Positions 43,072-52,076 of a stretch of 64,000 bases of DNA are shown piece by piece; position 1 is the stretch's first letter; every line of letters begins with the position of its first letter. Position numbers and translations under genes: made by a program. The notes beneath the pieces are model-generated. The model worked only from the letters and a program-made list of their open reading frames with translations, was not told where the DNA came from and did not search any database. Origin of the DNA: Dama dama (lineage: Eukaryota > Chordata > Mammalia > Artiodactyla > Cervidae). The stretch is taken from assembly GCF_033118175.1 (NCBI RefSeq), contig NC_083703.1:81621001-81685000 (forward strand), in the 5' to 3' direction.

Positions 43072-43769
43072 CACCTGTTCCACCTGCCTTTCTTCCTCCC
43101 TTCTGCCCACCCCCAGAAAAAAAATGAAATTGAGCAAAGGAGTGACCTCATGGCCCTGTGTGCGTCACATGATGAGATCACACAGCTCATCGTGTCTTCT
43201 TGTTTTGTTGGTATCCATGAGTTGTGACTCCTCTGGCCAATTCACCTACCCTAATGTATTTCAGATTGATTTTTTTCTGACAGATCCAGTGGCTAACCTT
43301 GGAAATCATACAGACCTTTATGAGGGAATTTATCCAAGAGAGTTGAGAAATTTTTTCCTCTCCAAATTTAGTGCTAGAGAGCCACCTACTGGTTGATGTT
43401 TGGATTTACTGCTTTATTACTGCTGTGAGGAGAGGAGCGTGCTGGGTCTGGTACGCCCGCGTACACTAAGATGTGTTCATCTACCTTCGCTGCTTCCTCC
43501 ACCCCATTTTCCAGTTTTCAAAACTAAATTCTCTTCTCTGCTTAGGCATTTACAGAATTAACATGTGAGGTTCATTGTGAGAACTGGGAAAAAATACACG
43601 ACATAGAAGCACTCAACCGTATGTTGAGCTCTGTATTCACAGAATTCTTCTAAGAATTCATTGTATAAAATGAGTCACCTTTTTCCAGTTGTCTTCTATG
43701 TTGTCCCAACCCTGGTTGATATTACCCCTCTCCAAAAAAGTACTAGGATCCAATAATTGGGGGCAAAAT
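43072..43769. other. DOK5 intron sequence, nothing recognised
   Basis: About 700 bp. The 90-codon frame at 43124-43396 shows no family resemblance. Confidence 0.5.
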
Positions 43770-44078
43770 CAGTCTCTTAGTCTCTCAGTCGTGTCCGACT
43801 TTTTGCAATCCCATCAACTGCAGCATGCCAGGCCTCCCTGTCCATCACCAACTCCCGGAGTCCACCCAAATCCATGTCCATTGAGTTGGTGATACCATCC
43901 AACCATCTCATCCTCTGTCGTCCCCTTTTTCTCCCACCTTCAGTCTTTCCCAGCATCAGGGTCTTTTCCAATGAGTCAGTTCTTTGCATCAGGTGGCCAA
44001 GTATTGGAGCTTCAGCTTCAGCATCAGTCCTTCCAATGAATATTCAGAACTGATTTCCTTTAGGATGGACTGGTTTGT
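43770..44078 (-). mobile_element. BovB LINE 3' end fragment
   Basis: The minus strand encodes the RMRWLDGITNSMDMDL and DREAWHA blocks with few changes. It starts near CCAGTCCATCCTAAAGGAAA, so only about 310 bp remain. Confidence 0.93.
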
Positions 44079-44374
44079 GCTACATGTTAAATTCTTTAGG
44101 AGATTCAGAAAGCAAATCCGTATTTTCAAGACTCTGAGATGTCCTTCAGTAAAAAAACAAATCTGTTTAATCTTGGTTAAGCCAGAGCTCTGCAAATTTG
44201 AACATGCAATCTTCTCTCTCCTTTTTTTTATATAAACTAATGTTAATATACCAGTAGTAAAGTGCCAGGTTTGTTCCTTTCAAGGGAGACAGGACATACT
44301 CACTGAATATCTTTATAAAAGTTGTTGTTTCTTGAGGACCTACTGTGTTTCTGTCTTTGCACTAGGACCTTGAT

Positions 44375-44630
44375 GTGGTGGTGGTGGTGTAGTTGCTAAG
44401 TCGTGTCTGATTCTTCTGCGACCACATGAACTATATTCTGCCAGGCTCCGCTGTCCCTGGGATTTCCCAGGCAAGAATACTGGAGTGGGTAGCCATTCCC
44501 TCTTCCAGGGATCTTCCCAACCCAGGGATTGAACCCGGGTCTCCTGTGCTGCAGGCAGTCTTTTGTATTGCAGGTGGTCTCCTGTGCTGCAGGCAGATTC
44601 ATTACCGACTGAGCCACTAGGAAAGCCAGA
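44375..44630 (-). mobile_element. Bov-tA SINE with a duplicated tRNA-like segment
   Basis: The plus strand shows GTCTCCTGTGCTGCAGGCAG twice (44540-44559 and 44578-44597), with a diverged copy TTTTGTATTGCAGGTG between. The tRNA-like head is thus longer by about 38 bp. The rest of the body is normal. Confidence 0.9.
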
Positions 44631-44824
44631 ACGTAATATACATGATCTCATTTAGTCTGCAAAGCAGCTACCTGGGAGTATTTTATTCCCTTGTGCAGCT
44701 AAGACACAGAACTTAAAGGAATTCAAATTACTAATTACACAGAATTTCAAATTACTAATTTGAAGTTAGTAATGTGTCCTGGATCAGCTGTGTCGTGGAA
44801 TTGAGGCTTTCGTCTCTCCATTCA

Positions 44825-45265
44825 TTCATTATTTGATAAATGTTAGTTGAGCATCTGTTTTATGCCGAGCATTGTGCTAGTTGATGGAGCCACCCTGGGG
44901 CTACTACACAGGCTTGTTCCTGCGTCCTACTGGTTATAGTCAGAAGGAGAGCCACAGTCAATAATTACACATGCATATTTAATTTCAAATTTGGTCCATG
45001 TCATATTGAAAAGGAAGTGTTTGTAGTAAAGAATGGTAAAGCAGAGTTGTCAGTTTGGAGAGGAAGGTGACAAAGGGACTTCTTTAGAGGGGCTGCCCCA
45101 TTTACCCCAAGACCTGGTGTCTGAAAAGAGGAGTCCTGTCAATAGCCAGGAAAAAGCATTATCCACAGAGAAATCAACATATGCAAAGGCCCTGGGGCGG
45201 GAAGGAGCCTGGGTGTTCAAAGAACTGAAAGGAGGTGGTATGGCTGGTGCATAAAGGCTTTTAGG
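44825..45265 (+). mobile_element. L2 3' fragment
   Basis: AGTTGAGCATCTGTTTTATG, CCGAGCATTGTGCTAGTTGA, GTAAAGAATGGTAAAGCAGA, GCAAAGGCCCTGGGGCGGGA and GGAGGTGGTATGGCTGGTGC keep the L2 order. Confidence 0.75.
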
Positions 45266-45909
45266 AGAGAGCTGGGTGTGTCCAGCCTCTTGGCCATGTT
45301 CTTCTAAAACTCCCTCACCTTCTTTAAGTTAACATCTTAGGGATTCTGGCTTAATCCTAAGGCGCTGCATTTCTCAACATGTTTAGAACCCTTCTGTAGA
45401 AATTGCCTCTGAAGAGTGTCCCTTGTTTCAAAGCAAAAATGAGAAAAACATAGGCACGTGTATCATTGATCCAATGTGATTTTGGATAATCTTAGGAAAT
45501 CAAGGAGCGGCATCAGATGTCTGTCTCACTCTATGGGTGCCCTCCTTGTCGCCTTTCCTGGCTCATCTGGCAGCAGTTAGAGCTGGCCAGAGACTCCATT
45601 TCAATGAAGGCAGAAACTGAGACCCTTGGAAGTCAATACTTGCCCGAGATCACATGGCCAGTGGGTGGACGGGCTGACGTAAAGTTCCAGCGTTCTGAAT
45701 GCGGGTTTAGGCGCCTTTCTTTTATTGTATATGCTTGCCTTTGGGTGCAAATTATGCCACGGGGGTGTTTCCAAAGTGAATACCATGTGATGGAAATAGC
45801 TCCTCCAGAGGGTTTGTTCCAGGTCGTGCAATTTACATTTTTATCTTAAGGAGGATAGATTTTTTGAACAGTGGTTACTTTGGAGGGCTTAACCTTGGAT
45901 TTTCTTTCT
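45266..45909. other. DOK5 intron sequence with a MIR remnant
   Basis: AAGGCAGAAACTGAGACCCT and TGCCCGAGATCACATGGCCA (45606-45664) are a MIR 3' half. The rest is unrecognised. Confidence 0.5.
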
Positions 45910-46022
45910 TTTTTTAAATTTATCTTTTATTGAAGTATAGTTGGCTTACAATGCCGTATTTATTTCTGCTGTACCGCAGAGTGATCCAGTTATACATATA
46001 TGTGTATACATTCAGTTTTGTA
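45910..46022 (+). mobile_element. L1 3' region, left part (split by CA repeat and SINE)
   Basis: TTATTGAAGTATAGTTGGCT, TACAATGCCGTATTTATTTC and GTACCGCAGAGTGATCCAGT, then TATACATATATG. Confidence 0.75.
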
Positions 46023-46023
46023 C

Positions 46024-46070
46024 AGACACACACACACACACAGACACACACGTGTGAGTCTGTGTGTGTG
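46024..46070. repeat. (CA)n then (TG)n simple repeat
   Basis: A CA run at 46024-46051 faces a TG run at 46059-46072 across TGAGTC, so the two halves form an imperfect inverted repeat. Confidence 0.85.
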
Positions 46071-46071
46071 T

Positions 46072-46275
46072 GTGCTAAGTCGCTCAGTTGAGTCTGACTC
46101 TGCGACCCCCTGGACTGAAGCCCGCCAGGCTCCTCTGTCCATGGGATTCTCCAGGAAGAATCCTGGAGTGGGCTGCCATGCCCTCCTCCAGGGGATCTTC
46201 CCGACCAGGGATGGAAGCCAGATCTCTTAAGTCTCCTGCACGTGCAGGCAGGTTCTTTGACCCCGGCGCCTGTGT
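46072..46275 (-). mobile_element. Bov-tA SINE
   Basis: The minus strand body is intact (AAGATCCCCTGGAGGAGGGC, AGAGGAGCCTGGCGGGC) and ends AGTCAGACTCAACTGAGCGA. The head is diverged (AGGCGCCGGGGTCAAAGAAC). Confidence 0.9.
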
Positions 46276-46480
46276 CTTCTTTAACACTCTGCTCCATTAT
46301 GGTCTGTCACAGGCATCGGCTGTAGCTTCCTGTGCAGTACGGTGGACCGTGCCTGTCCCTCCTGGATAGAAGCGTTTGCCTCTGCTCACCCCAAACTCCC
46401 ACCCACCCGTCCCCAGCCTCCCCCTGACAACCCCAGTCTGTTCTCTATAACGTTGGTTTTTCAGTATGAATTCTAACACA
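46276..46480 (+). mobile_element. L1 3' region, right part
   Basis: AAGCGTTTGCCTCTGCTCAC, CCCAAACTCCCACCCACCCG and GACAACCCCAGTCTGTTCTC continue the L1 3' UTR of 45910-46022. Confidence 0.7.
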
Positions 46481-47351
46481 GCTACGTACACTGTGTGCAT
46501 CTAGTAAGGGAGAAGTAGCTTAAGATCCCAGCAAATTAGAAAGATGACAAATAAGCCGGGGTCTCATGCTCGCGTGTCTGTAGGGGCCAGGAGGACACGC
46601 CAGTGTGGGCGTGGTGGGCTCCCTGCTAAAGGGAGAGTGCAGGCCGAGGGAACGGGCCCTCAGCCCTTCTGCAGTTACTCAGACGTTAACAGCGATCCCG
46701 CGTGCTCAGCCCCGAGAGGCCAGGGGACAGGGCTTGGCACACATCGTGTGCGCAGGCCAGTGCCAGCGTGTGACCTCTGTGTGTGACCTCTGTGTGTGAC
46801 CTTTGCACGCATGTGGGTGTGTGTGTTGGAAAGAAAGTTGAATTCATGTGTAAAATGACTGGGAAGCTGGAAGGAATGATCTATAGTGATTGGGATATTT
46901 AATATTGTAACTTCTCTAATAATAGTCACCGCTATATGTACCAGTGACTGTATGACTACATACATAGTTTTCTTATGGTTCAGATTTGAGGCTTGCAAAT
47001 ATCTGAAGCCACGACTTCTTACGTCAGAAAGGGACTAGACGGGGCCATGACGGAGCCCAGGGCTGCTGGGATGAGGAGATGCAGCTTAGGGCGTAGGGCC
47101 AGCGCCACTGCGAACCTCCCTGCTCGGTCCCGCGTTCCGAGCGCGTGTTGGTGGGGCGGGCATGCTCTGCTTCGCCGGGGTGCCATTTCCCTGTGCTGTT
47201 AGACCGGCTTGATCTCCGAGTTTGGTTCCAGGAAGTCTGAACTGTGGTGTAGGTTTTGCTTTGTTGGCTTCTGAGGGCTGTTCACCTCATCACCTGATCT
47301 GCGTTGTAAATTCCTTTTTGGTGTGGTAGCCCTTAGTCACTTAATGTGAGC
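46481..47351. other. DOK5 intron sequence, nothing recognised
   Basis: About 870 bp, CpG-containing at 46555-46770 and 47040-47180. A 13-bp unit with TGACCT is repeated at 46771-46802. Confidence 0.45.
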
Positions 47352-47543
47352 CCACTCGTTTGAAAAGACCCTGATGCTGGGAAAGATTGAAGGCAGGAGG
47401 AGAAGGGGGCGACAGAGGATGAGATGGTTGGATGGCATCACCGACTCAGTGGACATGGATCTGAGCAAATTCCGGGAGATGGTGAAGGACCGCGGAGCCT
47501 GGCAGGCACAGTTGACGGAGTTGCGGAGTCACTCAGCAACTGG
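47352..47543 (+). mobile_element. BovB LINE 3' end fragment
   Basis: GACCCTGATGCTGGGAAAGA, GATGAGATGGTTGGATGGCA and GACCGCGGAGCCTGGCAGGC. The last block is rearranged (GTTGACGGAGTTGCGGAGTC). Confidence 0.92.
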
Positions 47544-47677
47544 ACCACAGCCACCCTCAGCCAGCAGATGGCAGCGGAACGCCCCTCGTGTTGCTCAGGT
47601 CCAGCGCTCCGTCCACAAGGATCGGCCAGCTGGCCCCCTGCGCATCCAGCTGCTGTGTGTTTCTGTTCACAGCCTTT

Positions 47678-47826
47678 CATGGGAAACTCCAGAGAAGGCA
47701 ATGGCAGCCCACTCCAGCACTCTTGCCTGGGAAATCCCGTGGACGGAGGAGCCTGGTGGGCTGCAGTCCATGCGGTCGCGAAGAGTCAGACATGACTGAG
47801 CGACCTAGCAGCAGCAGCAGCAGCAT
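47678..47826 (+). mobile_element. Bov-A SINE unit with (CAG)n tail
   Basis: CAGAGAAGGCAATGGCAGCC, CTCTTGCCTGGGAAATCCCG and GAGTCAGACATGACTGAGCG, ending in five AGC/CAG units at 47809-47825. Confidence 0.92.
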
Positions 47827-48293
47827 GGGAACCCTCACGCCCATTCCTTACGGATTAAGTGGTTGCTGTTGTGCTGCAGGCAGCGGAGTTAGGCAGCTGC
47901 TGTGAGACCACACTCTGCAGAATCTAAAATACTTCTTGTCTGGCCTTTTATAAAGTGCGCCAGCCCATCCTGTGTCACAGCGGAGACTCACGGTGGCCTT
48001 GTGTGACTTCTTCCTGACCTGGCCTTCCTGACGTCTTCATTGTCCTTGGTTTGGAACTTAAACCTGAAATAATAAAGGCGGTGTGTCTTTTAAGAGGTCC
48101 TCCTATACTGCAGGATTTCCTAACGATAAATACAATATTGTCTTATTTCTGGCCTGGTTTCCAAAAGGTGTTCTCCCCAAAAGATTCCCCACTCTTGATT
48201 GCGTCTCGTCTTCCCTAAGTCTCTCGGGTGTAGGAGTTAGTTGATAAAGATAAAATGTTAAGGAGGAGGTTGGCCCTAATTGCTCCTGGTTTG
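47827..48293. other. DOK5 intron sequence, nothing recognised
   Basis: About 470 bp upstream of the last SINE before the final exon. Confidence 0.5.
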
Positions 48294-48507
48294 ATCACGT
48301 TGTTGTTGGTTAGTAGCTCACTTGTTTCCAACTCTTTGCGACCCCACAGAATGTAACTGCCAGGCTCCCCTGTCCCTGGGATTTCCCAGGCAAGAATCCT
48401 GGACTGGGCTGCCATTTCCTTCTCCAGGGGACGTTCCCGACCCAGGGATGGGACCCGTGCCCCCTGCATTGACAGGAGGGTTCTTTACCGCTGAGCCACC
48501 TGGGAAG
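48294..48507 (-). mobile_element. Bov-tA SINE with 9-bp target duplication, 224 bp before the last exon
   Basis: CCTGGTTTG flanks it at 48285-48293 and 48508-48516. The minus strand reads CTTCCCAGGTGGCTCAGCGG and a full body. Confidence 0.94.
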
Positions 48508-48731
48508 CCTGGTTTGCACATAGCTAGTGCAAAGGCCACAGGCAAGGGATGCATTAATCACACTGTCTTTCAGGACTCTCCTTTGCATATCCTTGTGAGT
48601 AGCCTCTGGGGGGAGAAACATTCTGTGTCCTATGTTACTTATTTCTGTTATACAGAAACTTGTGGTGAGCTAACCTGGTTGTGGGCTTTCTTGAAATGTA
48701 ACTGCTGATTTTAAAATCTCTTTTGGAAAAG

Positions 48732-48796
48732 GTGTCACCAGCCCTCTGAAGCTTCATCGAACAGAGACTTTTCCCACCTACCCATCTGAGCACTGA
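48732..48796 (+). CDS. DOK5: DOK5 last coding exon and stop codon
   Basis: After AG at 48730-48731 the exon starts with GT, which joins the G left by 40245 to make a Gly codon. It then reads VTSPLKLHRTETFPTYPSEH and stops at TGA 48794-48796. It matches the human DOK5 C-terminus (remembered ending YRSEH) with four differences: Asp to Gly at the junction codon, Ser to Thr, Ala to Thr and Arg to Pro. The acceptor looks weak because GGAAAAG stands directly upstream instead of a long pyrimidine run. A plausible branch point, TGCTGAT with its A at 48708, sits 23 nt from the splice site. The exon is far too short to be found by an open-reading-frame scan. The join rests on protein similarity and reading-frame agreement. 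Confidence 0.93.
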
Positions 48797-49230
48797 CGGG
48801 ACTGGCAGGAACCGCCTGGTGACACGGGTGAGCCGTGTCAGCCACAGACCCCCCGGCCGGGCGGAGGGCGCCCAGGACGCCGTGCCGGAGAGCAGCTCCA
48901 CGTTCTGCCTACCTGTGTGGTCCTTGGGGCACTCTGCAACACTCTGTCTTTTTCTTTTCTTCCTGTCTTTGTTTTTTCCCCTTTTCTTCCTTAAAAAAAA
49001 AAAAAAAAAAATTAGCATACTTGAAACCTGCTCTATAGATATCGACCTTTTGTTCCCTCTTTTATGGCCGGACAGAAAGGAACTGATGCCGCTGAGTGGT
49101 TTTTCTATTGTAGATCCCGTGTCCCCTGCACCGCCCTGAGTTTATCCTTTTGCGGATTCTTGTGATTTCTTTTCCTTCTGAGTGTTTCAATTGTGTGACA
49201 GTACTGACAATAAAATGGCTCTTAATTATT
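48797..49230 (+). other. DOK5: DOK5 3' untranslated region (proximal form)
   Basis: The non-coding end of the last exon runs from the stop codon to just past the first canonical AATAAA. It contains a CpG-rich start (48825-48900), a long pyrimidine tract (48940-48992) and a run of 19 A (48993-49011). No splice signals interrupt it. The end is inferred as about 15-20 nt after the poly(A) signal. A second AATAAA at 49486 could give a longer form. Confidence 0.7.
49209..49214 (+). promoter_or_regulatory. DOK5: AATAAA polyadenylation signal, probable main DOK5 signal
   Basis: This is the first canonical hexamer after the DOK5 stop codon, 413 nt downstream of it. It is followed by T-rich sequence (TTAATTATTTGTTATTTG at 49222-49239), as expected of a downstream element. 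Confidence 0.65.
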
Positions 49231-49639
49231 TGTTATTTGTTTATACCGTATTCCTCAGTTATTAATATTATGGTTCTGCTTTACTATGGGCCATCATATT
49301 TTATTATATCCCCACTTAGTTAAATCAGTGCTTTGACTCAGTATGACCTATTACATTAAGAAGTCACCTTTCCAAGAACCCTTTATATTATTTACCAGGG
49401 TTACAATTTCTTACACTATCTCCCCTCTCCCTCCCTTTTAAGAAAGCTTTTATTTTGTTCCGTGTACCTTCCGAAAACGTTTTAAAATAAAAGATCGTTC
49501 TTCACCCATGTGGTCTTGGGCTTCTGGTTGTGTGGATTTCTCGGTATCTCCAGTGTTTCTGAGGTGTGTGAATATCTTCCTTGTGAGCCCTGAGCATCGC
49601 ATCTGATAGACCAGCCGTGTGTGTGTGTTCACGCATTCA
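49231..49639. other. AT-rich sequence just after DOK5, nothing recognised
   Basis: About 410 bp, which may be distal 3' UTR if the second AATAAA (49486) is used. Confidence 0.45.
49486..49491 (+). promoter_or_regulatory. AATAAA, possible distal DOK5 polyadenylation signal
   Basis: A second canonical hexamer in AT-rich sequence about 690 nt after the stop. GTGGTCTTGGGCTTCTGGTT at 49509-49528 could serve as the G/U-rich downstream element. Use of this site is not shown by the sequence. Confidence 0.35.
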
Positions 49640-49790
49640 TTCAGCTATCTGTGCTGAGTGTCTGCTCTTCCCAGGGCCCTTGAGGCAAAGTCAGGAGACG
49701 AAGAGATAGAAGGCACAGCCTCTGTCACCAAGGACCTTACATGCAGAGGAGCGTGATGAGGAAATAAGGACATAATTCCAATACAGTGTG
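49640..49790 (+). mobile_element. L2 3' fragment
   Basis: ATTCAGCTATCTGTGCTGAG, GAAGAGATAGAAGGCACAGC, CTCTGTCACCAAGGACCTTA and CATAATTCCAATACAGTGTG fit the L2 tail. Confidence 0.6.
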
Positions 49791-49972
49791 GTATCTGCTA
49801 AATGGGCCCCCAGAAGTGATGTGCTCCTAAAGAGATGGTCGCTCTGTTCCCTAGACTTGCCCACTGGGAAAAGGCCAGATGGGAATTGAGTCTTGTGAGC
49901 TTCTGAGGCTAGAATTGCTATAAAGCTGTATGAGGGATGGTCTGTCTTGGTCTCAACTCTATTCTCAGTATC

Positions 49973-50145
49973 GTTGCCAGATAAAATATAGGATCCAATT
50001 AAATTTGAATTTCAGATACACAATGAATAATTTTTTTAGCGTACATGTATTGCATGGGATGTGATTATACTTAAAAATGTCCATTGTCTAGCTTAGATTA
50101 AAATTGACTGGACGGTCTATATTTTTCGTTACTAAATCTGGCAAT
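49973..50145. mobile_element. Palindromic DNA-transposon MITE
   Basis: The terminal inverted repeats are GTTGCCAGAT (49973-49982) and ATCTGGCAAT (50136-50145). Inner arms such as AAATTTGAATTTCAGATACA with GTCCATTGTCTAGCTTAGAT are decayed mirror blocks. The family was recognised by layout, but the name is not certain. Confidence 0.6.
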
Positions 50146-51044
50146 CCCATTTTCCAGACCCTAGAACATAGCTCATGCTTAAGAAATATATGTTGAATCC
50201 ATGGATAGAGGAATAAACCCTGATCCTTGGCATGGAATTCTTTCTACAAGGGGAAGCAAATTAACATTGATTGCATATGTTCTCAGTGCCAGGCACGGGG
50301 CTCGGTCCTTCCAAAATGATTATTGTCACTGGGGGGAAAAAAGTGTTTTTGCTAAGTCCCAGGAATGCTCCTTCCAAAAAGTGCATAATTTCCTAAAACA
50401 GAGATTGACCAATGAAACCCCGAAGGTCTTGCTGAAATCCTGCCTCCATCTGAGGTGGCTGGGGTTTCCAGGGACACTGCTGGCTGGATGTGTTTTTCTC
50501 GGGGGTGGAGAAACCCTGGGGGAGGAGGATTGAGTTCAGCTGAGAGTTAATGAGTGGGTGAGGGACACAGGAGTGACTTCGCGCTGGTGGTTCTGCGGGG
50601 GCGCACTTGGTTCTGTGTTCTTTTCGCATCCTTCTCGTTCACCCTGCTTCTCCCAGACGTATTTCTGGTCATCTTTTAAAAATTTGGTTTGCCACACACG
50701 TTTGATAATTCGCTCACTGTTCATTTTTCCTGACTCTATCTGGCTCTTAAGTTTTTTTTTTTTTTCTTGTTGAAAACTATCTCATAAGAGGTTCTCCCTG
50801 ATTCCCAGGGCCTTGGCAGCCAGCATGGGGGATTAAGTTAAAGAAGTAGATAAAGGAAATGGAATTAAGGAAATAATTATAATTTTAATAAAGTCAGGAT
50901 TGTTGAAGCAAGTCTACAGCTAATGAGAGTGTGAAGAAATGTTGCTGAATGTAGTTAACTATAAGCTAGAGACTCTTTCAGGACTTTTCAAAAAAGAAAC
51001 ATATTGACAAAAAGGAGTTAGAGTTCTATTAGATTCTCCTAACA
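50146..51044. other. Intergenic sequence, nothing recognised
   Basis: About 900 bp, including a T run at 50752-50766. The 110-codon frame at 50201-50533 has no recognised homologue. Confidence 0.5.
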
Positions 51045-51170
51045 GCTTCTATTTATTGTCTCTGCTGTTCTTAGAGCTTTACTTATGTTATCTAACTTAA
51101 TTCAATCCTCAACAGCTCCATGAGGTAAGTATAATTATTGTTCCTGTTTAACAGATAAGAGACTGGTCCT
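51045..51170 (-). mobile_element. MIR-type ancient SINE fragment
   Basis: TTAGAGCTTTACTTATGTTA, TCTAACTTAATTCAATCCTC, CAACAGCTCCATGAGGTAAG and TTTAACAGATAAGAGACTGG are the typical blocks. The orientation is tentative. Confidence 0.65.
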
Positions 51171-51255
51171 TAAGGAGTTTAAATAATCTAAAAATATGCC
51201 TAAAATCTCTTACTCTGTTAAAAGTTAAACCGAGGCAGATTAAAACAGTTTATCT

Positions 51256-51381
51256 GGGGGACATCCCAGTGGTCCAGCAGTTAAGACTTCTGGCTCCCAC
51301 TGCATGGGGGTGGGTTCAAACCCTGGTCCGGGAACTAGGAGCCCAGAAGCCTCATGGCATGGCTTTAAAAAAAAAATTTAC
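51256..51381 (+). mobile_element. CHR-type short SINE
   Basis: GGGGACATCCCAGTGGTCCA, GCAGTTAAGACTTCTGGCTC, GGTTCAAACCCTGGTCCGGG and an A-rich tail. Confidence 0.87.
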
Positions 51382-51408
51382 TTGAGTATCCATCTCTTGG
51401 GATCAGAC

Positions 51409-51669
51409 TGCTGCTGCTGCTAAGTCACTTCAGTCGTGTCCGACTCTGTGCGACCCCATAGATGGCAGCCCAGGAGGCTCCCCCATCCCTGGGATTCTCC
51501 AGGCAAGAATACTGGAGTGGGTTGCCATTTCCTTCTCCAATGTGTGAAAGTGAAGTCACTCAGTCATGTCCAACTCTTCGAGACCCCATGGACTGTAGCC
51601 TATCAGGCTCCTGCATCCGTGGGATTCTCCAGGCAAGAACACTGGAGTGGGTTGCCATTGCCTTCTCTA
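51409..51669 (-). mobile_element. Bov-A2 SINE (two Bov-A units) with 10-bp target duplication
   Basis: GGGATCAGAC flanks it at 51399-51408 and 51670-51679. Two Bov-A units follow each other (51424-51540 and 51553-51669). The 3' end carries (GCT)n, that is (AGC)n on the element strand. Confidence 0.95.
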
Positions 51670-51679
51670 GGGATCAGAC

Positions 51680-52060
51680 AGCACCAACCAAAGATAGTTA
51701 GAAAAGCTCAATGGACAGAAGCTGGTGGGGTGGGGGGTACAGTTTTTATAGAGAATACTTGAAGGCAAAGCAAGGAAATCATTTGACTGTGGCTGAAGTG
51801 GTTGCCTTATCTGGGAAAGACTAGTTGGCTGTTTGTGATGGCTTGTTCCTAAGTTTCATTTTCTTGAATTCTAGTGCATTGACTCTGGCTTACGTTTTTG
51901 CTTTGCTTGAGTAGGCCACCAAGGACCACCCCAGTCTAATGGCCTTCCTGTTTGATTATGTCAATAGCTACTAAATGAGAGACACATTTGAACCCGGGCA
52001 ATCTGATTCACGAGACAGCTGTGTCAATTGTGTATCCCTTACCCATGCTGCTTTAGAGGG
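51680..52060. other. Intergenic sequence, nothing recognised
   Basis: About 380 bp up to the start of the MITE that hosts a BovB insertion. Confidence 0.5.
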
Positions 52061-52076
52061 CAGCAAACATTTTCTT
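52061..52076 (+). mobile_element. hAT-type MITE, left part (split by BovB)
   Basis: The first 16 bases, CAGCAAACATTTTCTT, of the same MITE family as at 17124. Its last 12 bases are the BovB target duplication. The MITE resumes at 54136 with TAAAGGGCCAGAA. Confidence 0.85.
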
